64,000 bases of DNA from Physella acuta (Eukaryota; Mollusca; Gastropoda; Physidae), in the NCBI RefSeq assembly GCF_028476545.1, contig NW_026733174.1:331001-395000 (forward strand), read 5' to 3'. Made by a program: the position numbers and the translations under genes. Each line of letters begins with the position of its first letter. The stretch's first letter is position 1. Below the pieces are notes generated by a model that worked only from the letters and a program-made list of their open reading frames with translations, ran no database searches and was not told where the DNA came from. Shown here one piece after another: positions 47,685-58,800 of this stretch.

Positions 47685-47717
<33 letters not shown>
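47674..47717 (+). terminator. AATAAA followed by a genomic A27 tract
   Basis: AATAAA at 47674-47679 is followed 11 bases later by 27 consecutive A (47691-47717). A poly(A) tail in genomic DNA at the correct distance from a signal is the mark of a reverse-transcribed mRNA. No clear target duplication was found by eye. Confidence 0.75.
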
Positions 47718-48063
47718 TTATTTAATAGTCTACACATGTTATAGCAACTTTTTAAGACGCTTAGGAAACTTTGGATTAAAATGAAAGAGGTAATAAAATA
47801 TTGTTTACCTCCCCTGATTTAATTTCTATGATAGAAATTATCTGTAATAATGAGTAGAGTTTATCCCCGTTTTAAATTATTTCCCTTAGGTTACAGGTGG
47901 GTTTAAAAGACTGGACGATAGCTTGGGGAGGAGGTCTTAGAGGACTCGAGTACTAAATAGCAAGTGGACAGAAGGCAGGGTAGCACTCATGTTTGATGAG
48001 ATATGCTGTAAATAATGATAAAACCTTTGGCAGACGATTGTGCGATGGAAACAGACGTCAGCA
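47718..48063. other. Intergenic, nothing recognised
   Basis: AT-rich sequence without tandem repeats or supported frames. Confidence 0.45.
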
Positions 48064-48071
48064 GACTGGTT

Positions 48072-48281
48072 CAGAGGCGTAGCGATCCTTCCCGCCCGGG
48101 GACAAACTTTCGATTTGCACCCCCGCTCGAACTTTTCATTTGCACCCCCCCTCAAACTTTCGATTTGCACCCCGCCCCCCCCCTCGAACTTTTCATTTGC
48201 ACCCCCCCTCAAACTTTCAATTTGGCGCCCCCCCTAAGGTCGGCGCCCGGGAACATATGTCCCCCCCTCGCTACGCCTCTG
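48072..48281 (-). mobile_element. Family A MITE, exact 8-bp target duplication
   Basis: A 210-bp element in C-rich orientation. Its ends are CAGAGGCGTAGCGATCC and CTCGCTACGCCTCTG, flanked by an exact GACTGGTT (48064-48071 and 48282-48289). The interior has four units of the inverse of TGCAAATCGAAAG with C-runs, and GGCGCCCGGG. Confidence 0.9.
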
Positions 48282-48297
48282 GACTGGTTAACTATTA

Positions 48298-48400
48298 GTG
48301 TTTCTTCCAGAAATTTTTTTTCCGGGGGGGGGGGGGGCACTTGAAATTTTCGGGGGGGGGGGGCGGACACTGTTATAAGTATATATATTTTTGCTATACC
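48298..48400 (+). mobile_element. Family B fragment beside a family A element
   Basis: Left end AGTGTTTCTTCCAGAAATTT, two G-runs and ggacactgttataagtatat. The right end is missing. Confidence 0.55.
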
Positions 48401-50781
48401 AAATAATATTATGATAATATTTAGAAAATTATGTGTATTTATGTTAATTTTTTTTCGCTGGCCTATGGGACAAATCTGCTTTGTTATGGAACTAATTCAA
48501 TCGACATGCCTAAAATAATGAATCGGCATATTCCATTATTTTATAATTTTAACAGCAATTAATTGACTTAAGGTAAACAGAAAATGTCGGTCTTTGCATT
48601 GATAGTAATTTCAGTGTAGAAAATAGTAGCTTTACTTCCCTGTTATTGGAGTAACAGAGAGTGGATTTAAAAAAATCTTTACCGTCGTTTTTCTAGGCAC
48701 TTATCTGATGGTCTATTACAAGCCAAATGCTAGCGCACCAAGTAGGGAGAACAATGGCTACAAGGTAGATTGTACTAGATATATTTTTGTGACATTTGGG
48801 GTCATATTTACTAAAGGTTATGTGGTCTAGGGATAGCAAGGACGTCTGGATAAAGAACTGACCACACTGTCCGTTTAGATGCCCAGGTCACAGAAACAGG
48901 TTAACTCTACTTCACCCGATAATAGTTAAATATGTGTTCTCTCCCTTTGTTGGTGTTGCCCTTCACTAAAGGTGTGGGTTGAGACAAATTACTTATATAT
49001 TTTGTTGTGGAGAATTAGAAAGGAAATAAATGTAAAATGTCTACCAATAGCTGAAACTCCGCTCACAAACGACCGAGGCTGTCAAGTTTGAGTACTTTTA
49101 AAACATCTCTATGGGGACGGAGTGGTCTGGCGGTAGAGAGCTCGACTGCTAACCCGTAAGTCTCGAGTTCGAATCCGGGTTCAAGTCAGTACACCGTCCC
49201 TGAGTCCACCCAACTCACGTTAGGGAAAGCAAAGGCGGCTGGGATTAGTGTTGGCCACAGATATGCCGAGGTCACAGAAACAAGTGAACTCTACTTCACT
49301 TTTCCTAAACATCTCTATAAGTGTGTAACTATATTATAATATTCAAATAATCAAATTATAGCATCCCAAACCCCAGCCTCTCACCTTAAACGTTTCGTAG
49401 ATAAAACAAGCTGATTGCATAGTAAAACAACAACTACAATTCGTTCCAAAAGGCAAGAAAGAATAATGTCAAAAATGGGAAGGTACTTTTTTTCTCGTGA
49501 GGTTTTAAAATCAGGTCACCCAGGTCGGTCAGTTAACGTGTGGGAGTGTAGTGACGTCACGGGAATCAAACTTGTTTTGTGTCAAAAACCGGCAAATTAC
49601 CGGAGATCCGGTCCATTCCGGGTTACCAACATTCACAATAAATGATTTAAAAAAAAATCTTCTTATACTGTAGAACATTATTATTGTACCTGACAATAGC
49701 TAGTGGGAAGGGAGGGGGTTGACTAGCATCTGATGTTTAGAGGCCGCCCCGATCGTCAAAGAACTACAACAAGAGGTAAACAACACTAGTGAGTCACCAA
49801 GGTGCGGATAGTTTTACAAACAAGGACCGACTAGGCTCGTTTTAAAATCATCATATGTATAGACCCACTCACATTTGGTAACTCTAAAAACACATAGACG
49901 ACAACTCTACTTCATCTGCACTAGAAAGGAGTTGAAGTCGAGAAATAATTGTTCAACCTGAAGCATTATTTTAAAGCAAATTAAAAGTTCCCATTTCAGA
50001 CTTAAAGGATCCATAAGGCAGATGAAGTAGAGTTCATATGTTTCTTGACCTCGACATGTAAATGGGTGGTAGGTCAGCATTGTTGATTCATCCCCTTACG
50101 TTTGTGTAATGTCGTATTGTGAGATTCATCCCATGGACATTGGGTAATGCTGTATCGATGCGTGGCAAGCGTGACGTTTCAATTTGATTCAGTATGTACA
50201 CAATCTCACCAGATAAAATGGGTTCTTCTTCATCATCTTTTTAACTCCCAGTGGAGAATTGCCCTTGCAATATTATTATTTATTTTTCTGTCACTTTCTA
50301 TTTTTTCCATTTCTTTTCAGCTCTTTACAATAATTTTCAGTTTTTTTTTAATTTTCTGCACCAGGTGTTTTGGATTTCATTTTTGCTTGCTCCTTAAGGA
50401 ATCCATGTAATTTTTTTGTTGCCTGCTAAATAAAACATGTGGCATGTTTTCTAATTGAAAGCCTATCATCTCAGATAAAGGGGAGTTAATATGACCAAAC
50501 TGTAATCGTGTGCCTTCAGTAACCTGCCCTTGACCACATAAGGCGGAGGCTTTGAGCATGTTGTAACAACACTGACCGTCGTCTGCTGTGGATGGCATGC
50601 GTCACCTATCAAGGATCTTCCTGACCACATCATTCCCTCACAAATCCTGACCGCAGGCCGTGTAGGAAGGACATCAGCAATCAGCATCGATACCTGAACA
50701 CAGCTTAGGTATCGTTGGTCAGTGATTAGTTTTCATGTCTGCTTCCTGTGTTCTAAAAATAGAATATTCTTAATGCTGTTT
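48401..50781. other. Intergenic with SINE copies
   Basis: Apart from the SINE and its fragments nothing is assigned. Fragments of the same SINE body or tail lie at about 48820-48925 (plus) and 50005-50075 (minus; its aggtgaagtagagtt-type tail is inverted). Minus-strand frames at 50377-50687 look protein-like in places, but match no family I know. Confidence 0.45.
49117..49310 (+). mobile_element. tRNA-derived SINE, best-preserved copy
   Basis: A box TGGTCTGGCGG (49133-49143) and a perfect B box GAGTTCGAATCC (about 49165-49176) are correctly spaced, followed by the shared body (CTCACGTTAGGGAAAGC ... CTGGGATTAGTG) and a CTCTACTTCAC tail. It lacks a complete cloverleaf, so it is not a tRNA gene. 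Confidence 0.8.
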
Positions 50782-51051
50782 AAAAAAAATTCATAAAAAA
50801 CGTTTTAATAACAAGCTTTTATGTAACAATGCACTAAAAAGTAGAAAATAAATTATAGACTACTATTTAAATAACTATAAAGAAAAGCGTGGGTCACTTT
50901 AGTATCTATTGGATACCTTTACTAATGTTAAGGAAGACACCCACTCTTTTCTTTATAGTTATTTAAATAGTAGTCTATAATTTATTTTCTACTTTTTAGT
51001 GCATTGTTACATAAAAGCTTGTTATTAAAACGTTTTTTATGAATTTTTTTT
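50782..51051. repeat. Near-perfect palindrome, 113-bp arms, 44-bp spacer
   Basis: Arm 50782-50894 and arm 50939-51051 are reverse complements with one visible mismatch (gcgtgggt against acccactc). The right arm runs directly into a dispersed repeat shared with 31140, so the left arm may be an inverted copy of that repeat's edge. It is AT-rich with no frame. Confidence 0.9.
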
Positions 51052-51230
51052 TTCAGTACTTTACATGTTTTATTTGCAATAGTGTTACAAGACTAAAAAC
51101 CATTGCGCGTCTATTGAACGTGATAGCGCAGCTATTAAACCTGATTGAACGTGATGACGTATGTGGTGTGGTTGGATAGACATGCCTACTAATTCGGTCC
51201 AAATTTTAATTAATTCATAAAAAATTAATT
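51052..51230 (+). repeat. Second copy of the dispersed repeat seen at 31140
   Basis: Shares acatgttttatttgcaatag, ccattgcgcg, gaacgtgatgacg and ctactaattcggtc in the same order as 31190-31340. The copies then diverge after ttaattaattca. Confidence 0.75.
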
Positions 51231-52667
51231 AGGCATCCAATGGAGGCGAGCGAGTTGACGAGATTCCTTCCATAATGTTGTTGTCATGGAATAAAAACGT
51301 GTTTTTTTAGATTTAGACCGTAAAAAAAAAATAAAAAATAAAAACTTAAGCCTAAAATTAATTTAGAAATTTTATATTCTTAGAATAAATGCTATAAAAG
51401 TTGCAAATCCAGAGAACTTGAAAATAATTTGTTGAGTTTAAGGCTACATTTCTATTTATTTTCATCAAGCCTAAGTTATAACCGGATGTTTCACTTTCGT
51501 AAGACAAATATTGATTGGCTATACAGTAACTTAGTGATCGATAACTATTTGTTTACAAAACTTTGCAGATCAAGTTTTTAAATAACAATGCAAATTTAAA
51601 ACCCCATGACCTAGTTTTCTATTTTTAGCTTACAATGTGTACAATAAAATCTATGGCAGCCTATCCAATAGCAGGATGCCATGTTTATGTCGCCATTGCA
51701 CGTGAAAACCAAATTGTTTTTGCTTTTTTTTTAAATTTTATTTAGTTACCGAAAATATTATAAACATCAAATACATCCAATCTTTGGTAAAGTCCGAAAA
51801 AAACCAGACAGGCAGGATTTTATAACCATATTAATTGTAAATACGCTGTGCATGATTTTTTAATGAATTTATACACCTCTCAAATACCTTTGAGACTTTT
51901 CTCGCTGGTGTCCATTAAGTCAAATTTAGATTCAGATTGCATTGTCTTCATGTCTTGACCCACGTGCCAACTGTGAATCGTATCGGTCAAGTAGAACTGT
52001 CCGAATTTTCACTCCTGCGTTTCCATCTAGACTGACGACAGACTGTCGACAGACTGTCGACAGAGGAAGTGAGTTAAATAAAAGCTTGTAAAAAAAAGAA
52101 ACCATTTTAAATTGAGATTTAAAAAAAGGACTATTGTTAATTAAGATAATTTAAAAAAAAAACGAAACTAATAAAAATTTGAATGAAAGTTGAAACGCTT
52201 TCAATTTTAAAATTCCTTCTTTTTTTTATTTAGGGGCTCTTCACATGCAAATCGGAGCCGGCCCCAAGCCTACTTCACATAGACGGTATTTTATTTCCTC
52301 GTTGGTCAAGGTCACAATTCCTCTCAGGGTCACATGTAATGAGGAGTAGCTTTCACTTCCGGGTCCTTCAATCAGATGTTTCATATGTGGCAAGAAGAGT
52401 GCGTGTGTGTATGTGTTAGAAAGGGTGGTGGGGGGAGGTATTATCACGCGGTGTATGACTTGGGATATGACGAGAGCCTATTAATATGTGCAGGTGTGGG
52501 AAAGGGTGGGGGGTATGAGGATGGGGGCGTTTCCTGAATAATATGGAATAGTAATTTTTAATGTCCATATATGATTAGGTTAAAGATAAATCGACCCCCC
52601 AATGCACAAAATTACCTATCAATATACAGATCATTGTGATAACCTGAATCTTTGGGGAAACAGCAGA
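51231..52667. other. Intergenic, nothing coding recognised
   Basis: AT-rich sequence. A small repeat gacagactgtcgacagactgt lies near 52032-52060. No supported gene. Confidence 0.45.
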
Positions 52668-52800
52668 GTTTCTTTCATGCTCCCCCACCAACCCCGAATA
52701 AATAAAAGGCAAATAATTTATATAGAAAATATATACTTTAATCAGTCCCGTCCTCTCGCCCCCCCCCCCCCCCCAACCTTCCCGGAAGTCGAAGTCCGCC
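52668..52800 (-). mobile_element. Family B fragment, C-rich orientation
   Basis: Starts AGAGTTTCTTTCATGCTCCC and carries the inverse core (atatatactttaatcagtcc) before a C15-type run. The far end is indistinct. Confidence 0.5.
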
Positions 52801-53230
52801 TCACCACCTGAGAAAAATGTCTAAAAGAAAAATTATGAAACGCATTTTTTTTGTTATACAATTTAAAATAGTTAACACGTTTATTTTCTGGAAGATGAAA
52901 TGCGTACAAGAGTTATGTGAAACTGTATCTAGTCTAGTTTACATATTACATAAAAACACGGAGGAAGGGTACGTTCAATCGCTCAAAAAGTTGACATATT
53001 TTGTGAACTAGTCACCCCACTCGATTGGTGTTCAAGAAGCTTAAAAAAATAGTTCAGCAGTTACGTAACCCAATCGACCCAGATGAGCAGATGGGGGAAT
53101 CGATAAGGATTGACCAACCATATGGAAGTACTTGATCAGCCGACTGTGACTAAAAATAGAACGCCAGTCATTTCCGAGAATAGCACGACAAGGGGAGAGA
53201 ATGCCCGTCGCTCCCAGGTGGGAGTGTTGG

Positions 53231-53430
53231 TGACATGCGCATGTCAGCCCGACACGATACTATGGCTGATCTTACTTACAATTTTAGCCACATTGAAAAT
53301 AAAATAACAACACGGCTTTATTTACTGTTTTGTGACATGCGCATGTCAGCCCGACACGATACGATGGCTGATCTTACTTACAATTTTAGCCACATTGAAA
53401 TAAAATAACAAAATGGCTTTATTTACACAA
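53231..53430 (+). repeat. Two tandem copies of a 102-bp unit
   Basis: Both begin tgacatgcgcatgtcagccc and run through tggctgatcttacttacaat. They differ at only a few positions, so the duplication is recent. Confidence 0.9.
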
Positions 53431-53729
53431 GTTCTCGTGCGAGACGTTTTGACAAAATAAGAAAAGAAACACGGAGAAATGAAATCGTTATAAGAAGAGC
53501 ATTCGGTTGTGGTCAAGTCAGCCGATTGTGCTGTGAAAAAAATTGGAGGGGGGGGGGGGGTGGGTTGATCGGATAGAATAATGTAAGAAAGAGAATGAAT
53601 GATCCTAAAGGGATGAATAGAGGGAGTAAGATGGATACAATATTAAATGCTTGGGGTGAGGGGTGGATACAACCGCATGACACGGAGATATAGAGGAGAA
53701 AACAAGGAGAGTCGGGAGGAGGGAGAGAG

Positions 53730-53731
<2 letters not shown>

Positions 53732-53791
<60 letters not shown>
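53732..53791 (+). repeat. (GA)n microsatellite
   Basis: About 30 uninterrupted GA units; the complement gives a spurious Ser/Leu frame. Confidence 0.95.
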
Positions 53792-53794
<3 letters not shown>

Positions 53795-55399
53795 AAAAAC
53801 AACGAATGCAGAAAAGAAGGGGATATATTAGTGAAGAGATTATTGGAAAGGAAAACATTAGAGTCTAGAAGCTTGTATTTGTATAGTTTAATAACAAAAA
53901 TAGCTTTAGATCCCCAAAAGGATATCAGAGAAACAGAAACCAAATAAATTCAGCCTTAATGGTTTAACAATATGTATGTAGATTGAACTATACATAAAAC
54001 GTCACTTCCGTCAAAATTAGATTGTTCAGTTCAGCTACGACACGCCCCCTCCCCCCCACCCATGTCCTGTTTACGACCCTTATCAAAAAACAAGGTCACC
54101 ACGAGTTGAAGGTCGACTCGACCTACCCAGCAGGCGTGAAGTGACTCAAACCCGCACACGCTGGGCGGAAGTAAATGTGAGTCAGTTTAACAATTAGGGC
54201 TACACAAAAAATGACGTCACGCTATTCTAGCCGATTCCCCCCCCCCCCCCCCCAACCCATCCGTTGCACACAGCCAACATCCTTACCCACAATTCCGATA
54301 TGAGGTCTCAAAGTTTATTCACCTTTCTTAAACAACCATCGAAAATTGATGTTGTTTGTCAAAGACAACGAACTCAGAGCCCGACCCTCCGCCCAAAAGC
54401 CATCTCCACACATAAACAACGAACAGGAGAATGTAATAATAATATTGTTTTATTTAACGAATAAAGCAACACACCATACTATTAAAGAGACAATAATAAA
54501 TCCATGATCTTTATACCTTGAGGCGTAGTTTCGTAATAAAATTTTATTATTATTATTATTACGATACTATCTGGGCGTATCTAGAACTTACCGCCCTTCT
54601 TTCCTTACATTAAAATAACAAATCAATGTGCTCGAATATACCCCCAACCCCTCCCATCCCAAGAATGCCATAATAGATCTGTATCTCTATCTCTATAGTA
54701 ATACCTATCGCCCATAAAACACAAAGTAGATATTTGTTGGATGAATAGTAATATATAGTATGCTTGGATAATTCAGAATTAATTCTAAGTAAAGTCTGCG
54801 CCCTTGTGAGAAAAAAAAAGTAAAAAGATTTCTTGATTATCAAAATACCAAATTAATAAAAAAACAGCAGATACAAATTGAATACAATTCTACAGTTTTC
54901 ATGAAAATGTAGCAAGTAATTTTTTTACTGCTTGTACTGTGACTTATTCAAACACTGGGCTAGGGAACAATCTATACAAGCAGTCCTCACGAAGATTTGT
55001 TGCAACTCTTCCGCCCCAAGGATAAATTCTTTAATGAGCTATAATTAATTAAATTTCCTAAATGAAAAATGACCTGCGTTACTACAAAGTGACATAACGG
55101 AAACCCAAAACACATATCTGTTGTATTTTCTCAAAACAAAAAAAAAGTCGTTTGTCAAGTTTTAAAATCGATCTGTCAAGTTCTAAGCGCTCAGTAATTT
55201 ATTCTTATGGCCTAAGGGGCCATTACTCCGTGGGTCGCTCCCGAAATTTGTCGTTTTATCTTTTTATCTAAAGTCCACTTTTTAATATAAAAAGGTAAAG
55301 AAAAAAACGTAGTAAAAAAAAACAGCCTGTCTCCTCTTCAGCGTGATAAATTAGCATTAAAAATTGAAAAGGATGAAGGTGGTTGAAATTAGTTCTTTT

Positions 55400-55520
55400 A
55401 AGGTGCGGAGTTCATTGTGGTTGGTTCATTAGGAAGTTGTGAGAACTTTGTGTTGTATTTGGGCTTGATTGGATTACGTTTTTTTTTCTTCTATTGGTAG
55501 GGACTTTATTCTAACAAACG
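55400..55520 (+). other. Possible 5' UTR exon of the reeler-mucin gene
   Basis: A consensus donor ACG|GTAAGT at 55520/55521 is followed, 260 bases on, by the acceptor ctatttcag|ACTACC at 55781/55782 that opens the first coding exon. The upstream edge is arbitrary because no TATA box is visible. Confidence 0.4.
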
Positions 55521-55831
55521 GTAAGTAAAGTTTTTATTTTTTGTTTGCGATTTTGATTCTATATTACTACATCTCATTTCTTCTTCCTCTGTATATATGT
55601 TCACTTACTCATTGAATAAATATATGAAAAATCCAAAAAAAAAGAAGTCTACTGATAAATTTTCAAGAAGCCTGATTAAAATAAAATGTATTAAAAAAAA
55701 TTAAACATTACTTAAATTAGTTTTAGAATACCTCATATCCTACAGCTTAATTTTTATGTTAAATTTGCTACTCTATTTCAGACTACCCATAATCCACCCC
55801 CTACCCGCAAGCCTTTCTGTACAACAAACGA

Positions 55832-58800
55832 ATGAATCGAAATTTGGTATGTCGGATTATCGCCCTGTCCTCATGGCTGGTCACATGTGTTCGGGGGTTC
55901 TCCAGCGGGGCGCCCGACAGCGCTTGCAATCCCATGATGCCACAGCACAACGCTGACCCCCGACCCCTGCCAGGACCTTTTGGGATCATACTCTCCAAGG
56001 TCACGTACTCACCAATGGAAACACTGCAAGGTGCGTTGACCAGTGTGTTGGGTCACATATGTTATGTGTGGTATCACCAGTGTTGTGTGTGGGATCACCG
56101 GTGTGTGTGGTCACACGTGTTATGTGTGGGGTCACCGGTGTTATGTGTGGGATCACCGGTGTTATGTGTGGGATAACCGGTGTTATGTGTGGGGTCACCG
56201 GTGTTATGTCTGGGATCACCTGTGTTATGTGTGGTCACAAGTGTTAAGTGTGGTGTCACCGGTGTTAGGCGTGGGCCCAAACACGGTGTTATGTGTGGAT
56301 CGGTGTGTGGGTACATGGGTGATGTGTATGGTGTGTGGGGTCACCAGTGTAATGTGTGTGCCCGGGTATGTGTGTGTTGATGTGTGTTTTTCTCTCTATT
56401 TGTGTGCCGCCGTGCGAGAGTGATATATATCAGTGCCTATGTATGTTGGTAATAGCGCGTACCGTTATAAGTGTGTGACGGTGTAAGTTGGTGTGTGTAT
56501 GTTTCGACGTATGTCTTGATTACATCGTAACACTTTAAAAATTTACAACTGTTATATCCTGGTCGCTATAATATATAATATACACATATATTTAATTAGC
56601 TGACATTACAACTTACATTAATAACCACACTCACACCATTTTTTTTTATAGCTAGTGCGTAGCAAAATGACACACTACTGGAGAGTAATATCTCTAAATA
56701 AAAAAAAAACCAAAAAAAAAAAAAACAGTGAATTAACGCGAGTTACTGAACGAAAAATTCAAACATGCAAAATATTGTGAAGTAGTGACAGAGCAGTGTT
56801 AAAATGATGTGACTATCAGTGCAGAGAGAGCAATTCATAAAAAAATGTGTACATTAATGTTTTTTACAGTGACCATAGCAGACAGCACGCAGTACAAAGG
56901 TTTCATAAATAAATGTGTACATTAACGTTTCTCACACAGTAACCATAGCAGGCAACACGCAGTACAAAAGTTTCATAAATAAATGTGTACATTAACGTTT
57001 TACACAGTAACCATAGCAGGCAACACGCGGTACAAAGGTTTCATGATACAAGCTCGAGACGTAGACTCAGTGGATTTTCTGGGAACCTTCACGGAAACAA
57101 CAGATGCGCGGTTTGCTTGCACACAGGGGCTGGTAAGTTTTTGGGCTCGTAGAATACGTCATATGGACTGAGGACAGATATTTAAAGCAGTTTCTAAAAA
57201 TAAAAAGAAGGGTTGCAAAATTAAACTGTAATACAAAACTAGTTCGAACCCTCGGGCAGATGAGGCTCGTTAACTGGGGACAGCCACTCTTCTAGGAGAG
57301 ACAACTCCAAAATTAAAACAACTGCTGCCTTGTAGTTTGTTCTTGGTTGGACAAAGGCTATGGAAGCAAATCCAAAAAGAAAAGCAGGCTGAAATCGGAG
57401 TCAATGGCCTCAATGGCGCATAACCAGTTGACACGTACCGCTTAATTGTGTTGGAGGCGTGGTCGAGTCGGCAAAAAGCTCATGGTTGATAAATTCGAAC
57501 AAAGTCTCGAGTTCAAACCCACTGGCAGCTAAATCTCGATCCCCTTCAACACTAATAATTAAGAACGAAGAAGAAGAAGAAGAGATTACAATACATTTAC
57601 AGAGAAAATTAAAAAAAAACGTCTTAGACATATTTTAACATTTAACTAATTTAAGGATGGAGTAAATATTCATTCTAATTAAATAAGGATAAATAAAAAT
57701 GAACCCTCTTTTAATGGCTATTGGTTAGGACTATTCGAGACTAACTGTTCCTGTTATGTATTAGAATAGGAACCTCACATAGGCTTACTATATTTGGAAA
57801 CAAATTGTTTAAACAGTTTTTCCGATTCTATTTTAGGCATTAACACATCGAAATTCAGCGTTAAAAGGCAATTTGACATTTGCGTGGAAGGCACCTACTG
57901 AAGCTACAAAAAGGATAATCTTTAGGTAATTTTTAGGACCCTGTTAGCTGGCCAATGTCTAATTGTCGTATGCACAGCATATTTACCTAACATTCCGTTA
58001 GATTTATCTTTATATGAAGTTGAAACATTTCTCCAACAGGTTGACCGTTGTCGAAACCTTCGCGACTATCTACGTGGACATGCGCTCTGTGGTTTTACTA
58101 CCTGAGCTCACAACAACTGCAGCTGTGCCGACAACAACATCTACTCTACCATCAACTACAACTACTCAACCATCAACGACATCTACTGTGCCAACAACGA
58201 CAACATCGGTGCCAGTAACAACGACAAAAGGGCCTATTACTACAACAACGGTTCCAGTGCCCACAACAACGCCACTAACCACTACAACAACGATAATGAC
58301 CACAACGACAACAGCAAGGCCCACAACAACAGCTACGCCACTGAGCACAACAACAACTATGCCACTGAGCACCACAACAACGGTACTGACCACTACAACA
58401 ACGCCAACGACCACAACGACGACAAGACCCACAACAACAACAACAACGCCAGTGATTACAACAACCATACCACTAACCACAACAACAGCGCCAGTGCTCA
58501 TCACAACGATGCCAGTGACCACAACTATACCATTGACCACAACACCGCCCGTGACCACAACCACCATACCACTAGCCCCAACAACAGTCCCAGTTACCAC
58601 AACGGTGCCAGTGACCACAACGACGACAAGACCCACAACAACAACAACGCCGCTGACCACCACAACAACGCCCGTGACCACAATCACCATACCACTAGCC
58701 CCAACAACAGCGCCAGTGCTCATCACAACGGTGCCAGTTACCACAACGATGCCAATAACCACATCATCAACACCAACGACCACAACAACAACAAAACTCT

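Larger units (their letters stand above)
52801..55380. other. Intergenic with local repeats
   Basis: No gene supported. It includes the 102-bp duplication at 53231, a (GA)n tract at 53732, long C- or G-runs at 53550-53561 and 54237-54253, and AT-rich filler. Confidence 0.45.

Noticed and set aside
49117-49200. tRNA gene suggested by good A and B boxes (also 9362 and 57453)
   Set aside because: No complete cloverleaf or matched acceptor stem, and the same head is joined to a shared non-tRNA body in several copies, as in SINEs.
50377-50687. Overlapping minus-strand frames with protein-like stretches
   Set aside because: Two different frames compete, neither has splice or domain support, and a SINE tail lies nearby; possibly an old repeat.
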